Assembly: GCA_017512555.1 (NCBI GenBank)
Contig: JAFWFE010000004.1
Span: 1 to 36,354 of the forward strand
Reading direction: 5' to 3'
Source of the DNA: Solobacterium sp.
Lineage (GTDB): Bacteria; Bacillota_I; Bacilli_A; Erysipelotrichales; Erysipelotrichaceae
DNA length: 36,354 bases
A model generated the notes under the pieces. That model saw only the letters and a program-made list of their open reading frames with translations, was not told the origin of the DNA and made no database searches. The translations under genes were made by a program, and so were the position numbers. The first letter of the stretch is position 1. Each line of letters starts with the position of its first letter. Below, piece after piece: positions 22,831 to 31,699 of the stretch.

Positions 22831-24918
22831 ATGAAAAACATGTTTTCCAAGTATCTGAAGACTGGTTTCTCTCTCGTCCTGGCCGCTTCTTTAGCCGCTT
22901 GTTCAAACGGCGCTCCGGCAGGAACTGAAGAAGTAAACTATGTCCGTGCAGATGACGACGACGTCTATGAAGCTTCCCTCGGAGACTATGAAGGTCTTGC
23001 GTCTGAAGCAAAGAATGCTGCAACCAACGATGAACGTTTCGTTAAGTATGCGCAGGCTGAGGCAGCTTTATTAGAGTCCGCGGTTATGATCCCTACAACC
23101 ACACAGGGTGGTGCCTACACGATCAGCCGCATTGCTCCTAGAACAGTTCCGTATGTTCAGTGGGGTAACGATGACGACCGTCTGAAGGGTCTGGTAATTT
23201 CCGATGAATTCCTGACACCTGCAGAAAGAGCTGACCTGTTTGCTCTGTGGGACAAGGCAGTTGCCGGTGAAGCTGAGTATGATCCTGCAGCTTATCTGAC
23301 AAGCAAAGGTCACACACTCCAGAGCGATTATACAACGACATTTGCTACAGCTCCGGTTACTCTGGACTGGCTGAACACAAGTTCCCAGAGTGATACTGAA
23401 CTGACAGTGAATACAGTTGATGGTCTTGTTGAGTACAACAACCTGAACCAGATGACTCCTGCACTGGCAGAGAGCTGGGAAGTTTCCGATGATGGTACAG
23501 TTTATACATTCCACATTCGTCCGGGTGTTTACTGGTATACATCTGAAGGTACACAGTATGCGGAAGTAACAGCGAATGACTTCGTTGCTGGTCTGCGTCA
23601 TATGCTGGACTGCCAGGCTGGTCTGGAATGGCTGCTTGACGGTGTTGTTGTCGGTGCTACAGATTACTATGCAAACGGCGGCAGCTTCGACAATGTCGGA
23701 TACAAGGCTTTAGACGACTATACACTCGAAGTTACTCTTGAGAGTGATATCCCTTACTTCATGACCATGCTGACATACAGCTGCTTCCTGCCAATCTGCG
23801 ACAGCTTCTATCAGAGCCGCGGCGGTGTCTATGGTGTTGATGAATATGCGAAGGCATTTGTAGATACCAACGCTTATACATTCGGTAAAGCCGGTGATGT
23901 TGCTTCTCAGGTTTACTGCGGACCGTTCCTGATCCAGAAGTTCCAGGGCGACTCCGAAATCTCTGTTGTACGTAACCCTGGTTACTACAAGGCTGATGAA
24001 GTTACTCTTGATTCCATCAAGTGGGTCTATGACAATGGTGAAAACCCGGATGCTTCCTATAACGATACTCTGAACGGAACATATGCAGGTATCACACTGA
24101 ATGCTTCCACAGGTCTGCTGCAGAAGGCTAAGGATGACGGCAACTTCGATAAGTATGCCTACGTTTCCGAAGCCACTTCTACAACATTCTTCGGCGGTCT
24201 GAACCTGAACCGTGGTACATTCGCTCTTGAGTCTGGTGCAGCTGCTTCTCCGAAGTCTGAACAGGAAAAGATCGATACAAATACTGCTCTGAACAACAAG
24301 AACTTCCGTAAGGCTATGCTCCATGCATTCGATAAGGAAACATGGAATGCGGTTACTCGTGGTGAAGAACTTGCTCTGACCAATGTACGTAACATGTATA
24401 CACACCCTGAATTCGTTTCCCTGACAGAGGATACAACAGTTGATGGTCATACATTTGCTGCTGGTACATTCTATGGTGATATGGTTCAGTACTATCTTGA
24501 TGAGATGGATGCTCATATCCAGGTAGCTGACGGTGTCAACGGATGGTTCGATCTGGACTATGCGAAGGAATGCCTCGACGCCGCAAAAGAAGAACTTGGT
24601 GATACAGTAACATGGCCGATCAAGATCGACGTTGTTTACTACTCCGCAAGTGATTCCAATGCTGCACAGGCTAACGCATACAAGGAAATCATGGAAACCA
24701 ACCTTGGTGCTGACAATGTTGTTGTCAACCTGGTTGAAACAACTACAGCAGATGACTTCTATGCTTGTGGTTATCGTGCATCCAATGGTGAAGCAGGCAA
24801 CTTCGATATGTTCTATGGTTCCGGTTGGGGTCCTGACTATGGTGACCCGTCCACTTACCTGGATACATTCCTGGGCGGCGGTGCCGGCTATATGACAAAG
24901 GTTGTTGGTTTGTACTAA
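22831..24918 (+). CDS. oppA: Oligopeptide-binding lipoprotein, family 5, apparently circularly permuted
   Basis: This is the extracellular binding lipoprotein of the transporter below. Signal peptide with lipobox LAAC, lipidated Cys24. Residues about 166-680 follow the normal SBP_bac_5 order: 'DGLVEYNNLNQMTPALAESW', 'FHIRPGVYWYTSEG', 'VTANDFVAGLRHML', 'CGPFLIQKF', 'VVRNPGYYKADEVTLDSIKW', 'NKNFRKAMLHAFDKETW', 'GSGWGPDYGDPSTYLDTF'. The protein then stops after 15 residues. The usual C-terminal segment (pattern Y-E-x-L-x-x-E-A ... R-x-x-K-Y-A-x-A-E-A-x-L-L-E-x-A-V-M-I-P) is instead at residues 46-146, directly behind the lipobox. The order of the fold is thus rotated. 695 aa; start chosen at ATG 22831 with GGGAGG, since the longer frame from 22699 crosses the promoter. 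Confidence 0.9.
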   Translation: MKNMFSKYLKTGFSLVLAASLAACSNGAPAGTEEVNYVRADDDDVYEASLGDYEGLASEAKNAATNDERFVKYAQAEAALLESAVMIPTTTQGGAYTISRIAPRTVPYVQWGNDDDRLKGLVISDEFLTPAERADLFALWDKAVAGEAEYDPAAYLTSKGHTLQSDYTTTFATAPVTLDWLNTSSQSDTELTVNTVDGLVEYNNLNQMTPALAESWEVSDDGTVYTFHIRPGVYWYTSEGTQYAEVTANDFVAGLRHMLDCQAGLEWLLDGVVVGATDYYANGGSFDNVGYKALDDYTLEVTLESDIPYFMTMLTYSCFLPICDSFYQSRGGVYGVDEYAKAFVDTNAYTFGKAGDVASQVYCGPFLIQKFQGDSEISVVRNPGYYKADEVTLDSIKWVYDNGENPDASYNDTLNGTYAGITLNASTGLLQKAKDDGNFDKYAYVSEATSTTFFGGLNLNRGTFALESGAAASPKSEQEKIDTNTALNNKNFRKAMLHAFDKETWNAVTRGEELALTNVRNMYTHPEFVSLTEDTTVDGHTFAAGTFYGDMVQYYLDEMDAHIQVADGVNGWFDLDYAKECLDAAKEELGDTVTWPIKIDVVYYSASDSNAAQANAYKEIMETNLGADNVVVNLVETTTADDFYACGYRASNGEAGNFDMFYGSGWGPDYGDPSTYLDTFLGGGAGYMTKVVGLY

Positions 24919-24935
24919 TTCATTGTTAAGCTGAG

Positions 24936-24972
24936 AACACACATAAGAGGGAAACCTCTTATGTGTGTTTCT
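24936..24972 (+). terminator. Strong hairpin after oppA, attenuator or partial terminator
   Basis: A 15-bp perfect stem AACACACATAAGAGG (24936-24950) / its complement (24955-24969) with a GAAA tetraloop and a short interrupted T tract (TTTCTT). In binding-protein operons such hairpins stabilise the oppA message and reduce transcription into the permease genes. Confidence 0.85.
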
Positions 24973-24987
24973 TACAATTCATTTTGT

Positions 24988-25041
24988 ATGAAACGCTAAA
25001 CTGATTTTTTACAAACGTAAAAGATGAGTTTAGCATTTCAT
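24988..25041 (+). other. Second long hairpin between oppA and oppB
   Basis: Outer arms ATGAAACGCTAAACT (24988-25002) and AGTTTAGCATTTCAT (25027-25041) pair with one mismatch; inside them TTTTAC/GTAAAA forms a second stem around AAAC. It has no T tract, so it is not a plain terminator. It ends 40 nt before the oppB ATG and could act in RNA processing or expression control. Confidence 0.7.
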
Positions 25042-25081
25042 CTTATCGGGATCCGGAAAAGGAGGGGAAGAATAGAAAATC

Positions 25082-26668
25082 ATGAGGAAATATCTGCGAA
25101 GAAGAATACTATTCTCGATTTTCTCACTTCTTGTTGTTGTCATGGTGGTTATGCTTCTGGTCTATACGATGATCGAGAGAAGCGCTATATTTCAGCAGGA
25201 TGATGTGTGGAACAAAAAGAGTAATAATGACCGTATAACGTATGAGTATGCGCAGTACCAGAAATACGGGTATTTGACATACGTGGATTACACGAGCTAT
25301 TTACGTGATAAGTACATTGAAAAGTATGATGCGAATACCTATACGGAAAAACAGGATTATCTGGATGATAAAGCTGTAATTCAGGATGCCAAGGCATATC
25401 TGAAGAACGCTTCGGTACAGGAGTTTATCTCCATGTATGAGAGTAAAGGATATACGATCCGTTATCTTGAACCGTTGAAATATCGTAACGGAGGCACAAA
25501 ACCGGGCGGTAACGGCTCACTTCTCGCAATTACGGAGAAGAGTGTAGTCAATCGTCTGTGGAATTATATCCTAGGGTTTATCACCGTGGAAACAACCAAC
25601 GATATTAAAGATCCGGAACTGACAGAACGGTATATCCGGGTGGAAAAAGATCCGTATTCAGGCTTGTTTGCGGTTGTTGGTTCCGGTACACAGCACAAGT
25701 ACCTGCTGTATTTTGACAGCCGTTTCCCGTTCATTCATCAGAACTGGCTCCATCTCAATCTGGGAACTTCCTATACCCGTTTCCGCGGACAGGAGATTAC
25801 GGATGTTATCAATAGTCCTACCGGTGATCTGAAGCCGAAGAGACAACAGTATCCCGCTATGCTGGGAACTGATGAGTATGTCAATGTGGCAGTTGATTTC
25901 CATACGCTGACTTACAACTCCGGTATCGTCAGTGATGTGGAGAAGAGACAGTTTAATGACAAATACACGGTATATTCCTACAGACGTACAGGATTGTCCA
26001 TGTTGGAGAATTCCTTCGTGATCGGTATTATCGCGACATTGATTGCGTATGCTCTGGGTCTTCCGCTTGGTATGACCATGGCCAGACATAAGGATGGTCT
26101 GGGTGACAAACTCGGTAACGCGTATATCATCTTTATCATGGCAGTTCCGAGTCTTGCGTATATCTTCATGTTTGCGGCGTTAGGTACTACCTTGTTCAAA
26201 CTTCCGTATAAGTTTGCGAATGCGGAGGTGCCGATTCTCGCATATATCTTACCGACGATCTCTCTGTCGCTACCTTCCATCGGAAGTCTGATGAAGTGGA
26301 TGCGCAGATACATGATCGACCAGATGAATTCGGACTACGTCAAGTTTGCGAGAGCTGAAGGTTTATCCGAGAAAGAAATCTTCAATATTCATATTTCCAA
26401 GAACGCGATGATCTATCTGGTTCATGGTATTCCGGCAAGTATCCTTGGGTGTCTGACCGGCGCGATCATTACGGAACGTGTATATTCCGTGCCTGGTGTA
26501 GGTAACCTGCTTACTCTGGCAATCAACTCGCATGACAACGGTATTATCGTTGCTTGTACGGTATTCTATACTTCTTTATCGATCATAGCTTTGATCCTTG
26601 GTGACTTACTGCTGACAAAGTACGATCCTCGTATTTCACTGTCTGAAGATAAAGGAGGTGGCCGGTAA
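25082..26668 (+). CDS. oppB: Oligopeptide ABC transporter permease, AmiC/OppB type
   Basis: One of the two membrane halves of the transporter. Span 1 is at residues about 9-30. A very large extracytoplasmic segment (about 31-305) follows, and then the five-span permease core with the EAA loop 'DYVKFARAEGLSEKEIFNIHISKNAM', which contacts an ATPase, and 'VYSVPGVGNLLTLAI'. The large insert after span 1 is the mark of the AmiC type of streptococci (about 500 aa) rather than E. coli OppB (about 306 aa); this protein has 528 aa. Its ribosome binding site is GGAGGGGAAG. The stop overlaps the oppC start by one base (TAATG), so translation is coupled. Confidence 0.93.
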   Translation: MRKYLRRRILFSIFSLLVVVMVVMLLVYTMIERSAIFQQDDVWNKKSNNDRITYEYAQYQKYGYLTYVDYTSYLRDKYIEKYDANTYTEKQDYLDDKAVIQDAKAYLKNASVQEFISMYESKGYTIRYLEPLKYRNGGTKPGGNGSLLAITEKSVVNRLWNYILGFITVETTNDIKDPELTERYIRVEKDPYSGLFAVVGSGTQHKYLLYFDSRFPFIHQNWLHLNLGTSYTRFRGQEITDVINSPTGDLKPKRQQYPAMLGTDEYVNVAVDFHTLTYNSGIVSDVEKRQFNDKYTVYSYRRTGLSMLENSFVIGIIATLIAYALGLPLGMTMARHKDGLGDKLGNAYIIFIMAVPSLAYIFMFAALGTTLFKLPYKFANAEVPILAYILPTISLSLPSIGSLMKWMRRYMIDQMNSDYVKFARAEGLSEKEIFNIHISKNAMIYLVHGIPASILGCLTGAIITERVYSVPGVGNLLTLAINSHDNGIIVACTVFYTSLSIIALILGDLLLTKYDPRISLSEDKGGGR

Positions 26669-27639
26669 TGTCTGAACTGAAGAATATGACTCCTGAAGAA
26701 CGTAAGGCATTATTCACCTTCATCAGTAACGACGCGATCTCTTCTGAGAAGATCGTGGCTCCGCGGTATTCCTACTGGAGAAGTGTATTCCGTGTATTCT
26801 TCCGTAAGAAGATCAACATTTTCTGTCTGGTCGTACTTACGTTGATTCTGCTGATTTCCTTTATCATGCCGTATTTCTGGCCGTATAACCTGATGGAGAA
26901 CGTATCCAAAGCGGCGACCTATAACTTATCTCCGAAAGCTGCGCAGGCATATTTCGGGGGATTCTCGGTCAAGTGGCTCCTTGGTACAGGTTCTTACGGA
27001 AATTCCATCCTGTATGGTATTGTCTCTTCTGCACGTACAAGTCTTCTGCTGGCAATTATCTGTGCCGCAATCAATATGACTCTGGGTATCATCATCGGCG
27101 CGATCTGGGGTTATTCCAAACGTTTTGACTCCGTGATGCTGGTTATCTATAACATTATCGCCAACGTTCCGTATATCCTGCTGATTTCGGTGCTCGTATA
27201 TATCATCGGGTCTGGTTTCTGGAGCTTCATCTTCGCCCTGACCGTTACCGGATGGCTGGGTATCGCGTACTTCTTCCGTACCCAGGTCATGATCATCCGT
27301 GACCGTGAGTACTCACTTGCGTCAAGATGTCTTGGTACACCGATAAACCGTGTGATCTCCAAGAATATCCTGCCGTTCTTAACATCAGTCATCGTTACCT
27401 TACTGGCTACGGAATTACCTACCTATATCTCCACGGAAGTATTCCTTTCCTATATCGGTGTCGGTTTAAGTGCTACGATTCCTTCTCTGGGAAGAATGAT
27501 CCAGCAGGCACAGACAGCATTCCTGACCTATCCTTGGGAATTCTGGCCGCCTGTATTCATCGCTTCTGCAATCACGATTATTCTGTATGTTCTTGGACAG
27601 AATCTTGCGGACGCATCTGATCCGCGTACACATATGTAA
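26668..27639 (+). CDS. oppC: Oligopeptide ABC transporter permease, AmiD/OppC type
   Basis: The second permease. A cytoplasmic N-terminal region of about 45 residues precedes span 1 ('INIFCLVVLTLILLISFIM'). 'WLLGTGSYGNSILYGIVSSARTSLLLAI' is the typical start of the BPD_transp_1 domain (family form LGTDxxGRDxLSRLxxGAR), and the EAA loop is 'EYSLASRCLGTPINRVISKNILP'. The end 'VLGQNLADASDPRTHM' matches the family (GDxLRDxLDPR). 323 aa is normal. The AGGAGG site overlaps the end of oppB. It should heterodimerise with OppB and contact OppD/OppF. Confidence 0.93.
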   Translation: MSELKNMTPEERKALFTFISNDAISSEKIVAPRYSYWRSVFRVFFRKKINIFCLVVLTLILLISFIMPYFWPYNLMENVSKAATYNLSPKAAQAYFGGFSVKWLLGTGSYGNSILYGIVSSARTSLLLAIICAAINMTLGIIIGAIWGYSKRFDSVMLVIYNIIANVPYILLISVLVYIIGSGFWSFIFALTVTGWLGIAYFFRTQVMIIRDREYSLASRCLGTPINRVISKNILPFLTSVIVTLLATELPTYISTEVFLSYIGVGLSATIPSLGRMIQQAQTAFLTYPWEFWPPVFIASAITIILYVLGQNLADASDPRTHM

Positions 27640-27654
27640 CAGGAGGTGCGTACA

Positions 27655-29451
27655 ATGAGTGAAAATAACGAAAAGAAAGTCCTTCTGTCACTGAAAAATG
27701 TAGAAGTTAAATTCAATGTCCGCGGACGTATCCTGACAGCCATCCGGAACGTATCCCTGGATATCTACGAGAACGAATCTCTGGCGATCGTCGGTGAGTC
27801 CGGTTCCGGCAAGTCTGTATTGACCAAGACTTTTGCGGGTATGCTGGATTCCAACGGATTTATCCCTCAGGGAAGTATCATCCTCTCTGATGATGAAATT
27901 TCCAAGACAGAAATCAAATTAGATGGTAAGAATAAGCAGCTCTTTGACTGGGCTCTGACCATGTTGAATAAGCATTCCGTTCTGGAAAGAGGTGCTCAGG
28001 AATTCCGCAGAATCTCAGAAATCAATAACGAGATCAAGTATGCCAAGACTCTGACTCCGGATGAAGAAATCGAATTCAATGCACGTGCAAAGAAAGCTTC
28101 CGATGACGTTGTTGATAAACGTAATTATCTGCAGACACTGGACAAAAAGGTCGATGCGGAAGAAATCAAGACAGTAGAAGCACAGATCAAGGAACTGGAA
28201 AAGGTTCGTGACAGTATTGAAGAAGAGAAGAAGGCACTGCTGAAACAGCGCGTGGAAATCTATAACAACAACCACGAAAAACTGCAGCAGAATGAATCTT
28301 TGCTGGCTGAACTGAAGAAGACCCGCGAAGAGAAGATCAAAGCCGAAGAAGTTCCGGGGAATACCAACGGTCTGCCTGAAGAGATCCTGGAAAGAAACAA
28401 GCGTATTGCGTATGAGATCGTTCTTTCCATCGGCAGATATCCTTTACGTCAGCAATTCTCCTTTAAGCGTAAACTGGATAAAGCTTTTGAACTTGCGATG
28501 AGTCTTGGTGAAGATCTCAGTGATCCGGATGTTCTGAACAAGATCTTTGAAGTATGTACATTCCGTGTGGAATACCGCTCCTTTGACGAAAGCACACAGA
28601 CGATCCATGGCTATGCCATCATTGACTGCGCAAAGATCAAGCTTGCGGAAGACTGGCAGAAGATCCGTGGACGCCGTATCGCTACGGTATTCCAGGATCC
28701 GATGACTTCCCTGAACCCGGTTATCACGATCGGCAACCAGATCAAGACGGTTATTCTCAAGCATCAGAAGTGCTCGGACGCGGAAGCTCGTGAGCGTACG
28801 ATCGATATCATGCGCAAAGTCGGTATTCCTGATCCGGAAACACGTTTTGATGATTATCCGTTTGAATATTCCGGCGGTATGCGTCAGAGAATCGTTATTG
28901 CGATTGCCTTGTCCTGTCAGCCGAAGATCTTGATCTGTGATGAACCGACAACCGCTCTGGACGTTACCATCCAGGCACAGATTATCCGTCTGATCAAGGA
29001 CCTGCAGAAAGAACTGGGATTTACCACTGTATATATCACGCATGACCTCGGCGTTGTCGCAAACGTGGCAGAGCGTGTCGCTGTATTATATGCCGGCCAG
29101 ATCGTGGAGATCGGTACGGTAGAGGAGATCTTCTATGATCCTCGTCATCCGTATACCTGGGCATTGTTAAGCTCACTGCCGCAGTTATCCACGAAGGGAT
29201 CCGACCTGTTCTCCATCCCGGGAACACCGCCGTCCCTCTACAACAAGATCGTCGGTGACGCATTTGCGCCGAGAAACCAGTACGCGATGGCGATCGACCT
29301 GGTAGAAGAACCGCCGATGTTCCAGGTCAGTGAAACACACTTCGCCAAGACCTGGCTGCTGGATCCGGACGCGCCGAAAGTAGAAGCACCGGAGAATATC
29401 CGGAACCTTCATGAGAAAATCAAGAAGACCCATATTGACTTTGAAGCCTAG
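27655..29451 (+). CDS. oppD: Oligopeptide ABC transporter ATPase OppD with large coiled-coil insertion
   Basis: ATPase subunit on the cytoplasmic side. Walker A GESGSGKS is at residues 47-54, Q-loop at Q347 ('[14 protein letters not shown]'), signature 'YSGGMRQR' at 405-412, Walker B '[12 protein letters not shown]' with D429 and E430, and the C-terminal oligopeptide domain ('[14 protein letters not shown]'). 598 aa against the usual 330-360. The excess lies between Walker A and the Q-loop: Lys53 to Gln347 is 294 residues, while in OppF next door the same distance is 46. The extra ~240 residues include a charged heptad-like stretch (about 136-231) predicted to be coiled coil and a second helical part. 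One continuous frame with no frameshift. Start at ATG 27655, 8 nt after AGGAGG. Confidence 0.92.
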   Translation: MSENNEKKVLLSLKNVEVKFNVRGRILTAIRNVSLDIYENESLAIVGESGSGKSVLTKTFAGMLDSNGFIPQGSIILSDDEISKTEIKLDGKNKQLFDWALTMLNKHSVLERGAQEFRRISEINNEIKYAKTLTPDEEIEFNARAKKASDDVVDKRNYLQTLDKKVDAEEIKTVEAQIKELEKVRDSIEEEKKALLKQRVEIYNNNHEKLQQNESLLAELKKTREEKIKAEEVPGNTNGLPEEILERNKRIAYEIVLSIGRYPLRQQFSFKRKLDKAFELAMSLGEDLSDPDVLNKIFEVCTFRVEYRSFDESTQTIHGYAIIDCAKIKLAEDWQKIRGRRIATVFQDPMTSLNPVITIGNQIKTVILKHQKCSDAEARERTIDIMRKVGIPDPETRFDDYPFEYSGGMRQRIVIAIALSCQPKILICDEPTTALDVTIQAQIIRLIKDLQKELGFTTVYITHDLGVVANVAERVAVLYAGQIVEIGTVEEIFYDPRHPYTWALLSSLPQLSTKGSDLFSIPGTPPSLYNKIVGDAFAPRNQYAMAIDLVEEPPMFQVSETHFAKTWLLDPDAPKVEAPENIRNLHEKIKKTHIDFEA

Positions 29452-29465
29452 AAAGGAGACCGAGA

Positions 29466-30413
29466 ATGTCAGAAAGTGAAAAGAAAGTACTGCTTTCCAT
29501 ACAGAATCTGGATGTTGTTTTCGGCCGTGGAAAGAAGGCATTCAAAGCGGTAGATAATGTCAGCTTTGACATCTACAAGGGAGAGACATTGTCCCTGGTT
29601 GGAGAATCCGGTTCCGGAAAGACAACGATCGGACGTGCCATCGTCAGGATCAACCCTTGTTCCGCAGGCGCAATCTATTACGATGGAAAGAAGATCTCCG
29701 GTAAGCTCTCTGCCAAGGAAGATAGGGAAGTGATCCGTAAGATCCAGATGATCTTCCAGGATCCTGCCGCATCCCTGAATGAAAGAGCGACGATCGAATA
29801 TATCATCTCGGAAGGCTTATATAACTTCCATCTGTACAAGGATGAGAAGGACCGTATCGCCAAAATCGAAAAAATCGTAGAAGATGTCGGTTTACTTCCG
29901 GAACATCTTACCCGTTATCCCCATGAGTTCTCCGGCGGACAGAGACAGCGTGTCGGTCTGGCAAGATCTATCGTCATGGAGCCGGAATTCATCGTTGCGG
30001 ATGAACCAATCTCCGCGCTGGATGTGTCGATCCGTGCGCAGGTATTGAATCTGCTGAAGAAATTCCAGGTTGAACGCGGGCTGACGTATCTGTTTATTGC
30101 GCATGATCTTTCCATCGTACGTTTCATCAGTGACCGTATTGTTGTTATCTACAAGGGGAAGATCATGGAGATTGCGGAAAGTGAAGAACTGTTCGCATAT
30201 CCGTTACACCCTTATACAAAGTCTCTGATTTCCGCAATTCCGGTACCGGATCCGATTATCGAAAAGAGTAAGAAACTCTTTATCTATGATCCGCAGACCA
30301 TGCATGACTACTCCGTAGAAAAACCGGAACTGGTTGACCTCGGCAACGGACACTTCGTATCCGGTAATTCCGCAGAGATCGAGAAATATAAGAAGATTCG
30401 TTTTGGTGAATGA
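29466..30413 (+). CDS. oppF: Oligopeptide ABC transporter ATPase OppF
   Basis: Second ATPase of the heterodimer. Walker A GESGSGKT (46-53), Q98 in '[16 protein letters not shown]', signature 'FSGGQRQR', Walker B '[14 protein letters not shown]' and H-loop '[15 protein letters not shown]' are all intact, followed by the oligo_HPY-type end '[18 protein letters not shown]'. 315 aa is normal. In contrast to OppD it carries no insertion. GGAG precedes the ATG. The stop overlaps the next gene's ATG as ATGA, tying the following protein to the operon. Confidence 0.95.
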   Translation: MSESEKKVLLSIQNLDVVFGRGKKAFKAVDNVSFDIYKGETLSLVGESGSGKTTIGRAIVRINPCSAGAIYYDGKKISGKLSAKEDREVIRKIQMIFQDPAASLNERATIEYIISEGLYNFHLYKDEKDRIAKIEKIVEDVGLLPEHLTRYPHEFSGGQRQRVGLARSIVMEPEFIVADEPISALDVSIRAQVLNLLKKFQVERGLTYLFIAHDLSIVRFISDRIVVIYKGKIMEIAESEELFAYPLHPYTKSLISAIPVPDPIIEKSKKLFIYDPQTMHDYSVEKPELVDLGNGHFVSGNSAEIEKYKKIRFGE

Positions 30414-31585
30414 TCCCTGGTATGGAAAGGGAAGAAATAGTCATCAGTACAAAGAATAAAAAGCTGAGAACGGTACTTTTCGTTCTTGCTTTTTTCGTTG
30501 CGGTTTCCGCGTTTGCGTACGGTGTTACTTCACTGGGGCATAAAGATCCCGGATACCACGAAGTAGAGGTCAGTGAGTACAAGAAAGTTGAACTATTCGA
30601 TACCGGTATCCACCTGCATTATTCCTTTGAAGGAAACAGCAACCAGATCAAACGACAGATCAATGAGTTGAAAGAAATCTATACCACTGCCCTTGACCAT
30701 GCCTGGAAGATGCTGGACAAGAGTAAGGAATACGAAGGATATCATAATCTGGCATATCTGAATCATCATCTGAATGAAGATGTGGAGGTTGATGAAGAAC
30801 TCGTTGTGATTCTGCAGGATGCCTGGAAGAAATCCGATACACAGAAATACTCTGTGTTTGCGGGACCATTGTTCGAACAGTGGAAGGAGATCCTGAACGC
30901 AGATGATCCGCAGACTTTTGACCCGCTGTACAACGAGGTTGAAAGACAACGTCTGGAAGAACTCTGTGCCTGCCTTCAGGATCCGCAGAACTACGATCTC
31001 CGCTTTCAGGGGAATACCGTACACGTATATGTCAGTGATACTTTCCTGGCAGTACTGAAAGACAATGAATATCCGGAAGAAATTCTGGATCTGAATCTTC
31101 TCCGTGACGCATATCTGCTGGAGAATCTCCGGGATCAATTGGCCGGGCAGGGCTGGCAAAAAGGGTATCTCGAAAGCGAAAAGGGAATGATTCTCGGACT
31201 TGGAGAGATGCCGGTACAGGAGTGTGTTCTCTACACATACGATGAGGATGTCGTGCAGTCAGGAAACTTCCCGGTACAGGAGAAGACTGCTGTATGCCGG
31301 CTCAAGACATTCTCTGCCGGGGAATCCGGATATTACATTCTGGAAGAGGACTCCCCGATATTCCGTCATCCGTATCTGGAACTTACCGGTTATCCAAGAA
31401 ATGATATATGCAGTCTGTACGCGGCGGATGATATGGGAGATCTGGTTGAAACCTCCTATCAGGCAGCTGTGAGCAATCCTGCGGCGATTCACGCACCGTG
31501 GAAGTGTATCTATACCTTGTCAGATGATCCTATGCACTGGATCACGGATACACCGGAATTCTTCACACTGAATCAACAGAATTAA
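30410..31585 (+). CDS. Membrane-anchored protein, degenerate ApbE-like fold
   Basis: 391 aa with one N-terminal membrane segment (about residues 20-40) and a large extracytoplasmic domain. I see a faint ApbE (FMN transferase) outline: '[11 protein letters not shown]' for the opening strand, '[27 protein letters not shown]' for the typical 'SELSxLN...V.Vs.EL..lL..A' region, '[31 protein letters not shown]' where ApbE has DLGGIAKGYA, and '[35 protein letters not shown]' where it has the HIIDPxTGxP...ADALSTA region. The FMN and metal residues (DLGG..KG, D.TS) are not kept, so catalysis is doubtful. It overlaps oppF by 4 nt (ATGA); ATG 30422 is an alternative start. The ApbE link is by eye and moderate; accessory role in peptide uptake is inferred from the operon. 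Confidence 0.7.
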   Translation: MIPGMEREEIVISTKNKKLRTVLFVLAFFVAVSAFAYGVTSLGHKDPGYHEVEVSEYKKVELFDTGIHLHYSFEGNSNQIKRQINELKEIYTTALDHAWKMLDKSKEYEGYHNLAYLNHHLNEDVEVDEELVVILQDAWKKSDTQKYSVFAGPLFEQWKEILNADDPQTFDPLYNEVERQRLEELCACLQDPQNYDLRFQGNTVHVYVSDTFLAVLKDNEYPEEILDLNLLRDAYLLENLRDQLAGQGWQKGYLESEKGMILGLGEMPVQECVLYTYDEDVVQSGNFPVQEKTAVCRLKTFSAGESGYYILEEDSPIFRHPYLELTGYPRNDICSLYAADDMGDLVETSYQAAVSNPAAIHAPWKCIYTLSDDPMHWITDTPEFFTLNQQN

Positions 31586-31602
31586 GCAGGCTTTCCGGAT
31601 TC

Positions 31603-31631
31603 GGGATTTCCCTCAAGAATCCCATAGTTTT
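31603..31631 (+). terminator. Weak possible terminator at end of opp operon
   Basis: GGGATT (31603-31608) / AATCCC (31618-31623) with a 9-nt loop, followed by ATAGTTTTGG. Stem and T tract are poor; read-through towards sepF is possible. Confidence 0.35.
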
Positions 31632-31643
31632 GGTACACCTGCG

Positions 31644-31672
31644 TTGAATAACCATGTGGTCAATGCTATAAT
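31644..31672 (+). promoter_or_regulatory. Promoter of the sepF cluster
   Basis: TTGAAT (31644-31649), 17-nt spacer, TATAAT (31667-31672), with TGC directly before the -10 (extended -10). One of the best promoters in the window, 28 nt upstream of the sepF ATG. Confidence 0.88.
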
Positions 31673-31699
31673 GACATCAAATATCGGAGGTATTTAACG

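Noticed and set aside
24860..24918. oppA as a frameshifted or truncated gene
   Set aside because: The missing C-terminal block is present at the N-terminus and a structured terminator-like element follows the stop, so truncation alone does not explain the gene.
23710..24942. 410-aa leftward open frame opposite oppA
   Set aside because: Antisense shadow caused by the codon use of oppA; Cys- and Ile-rich low-quality translation, no start signals.
27850..28690. OppD as an assembly fusion of two genes
   Set aside because: The normal ABC sequence resumes exactly in frame after the insert and no start, stop or ribosome binding site lies within it.
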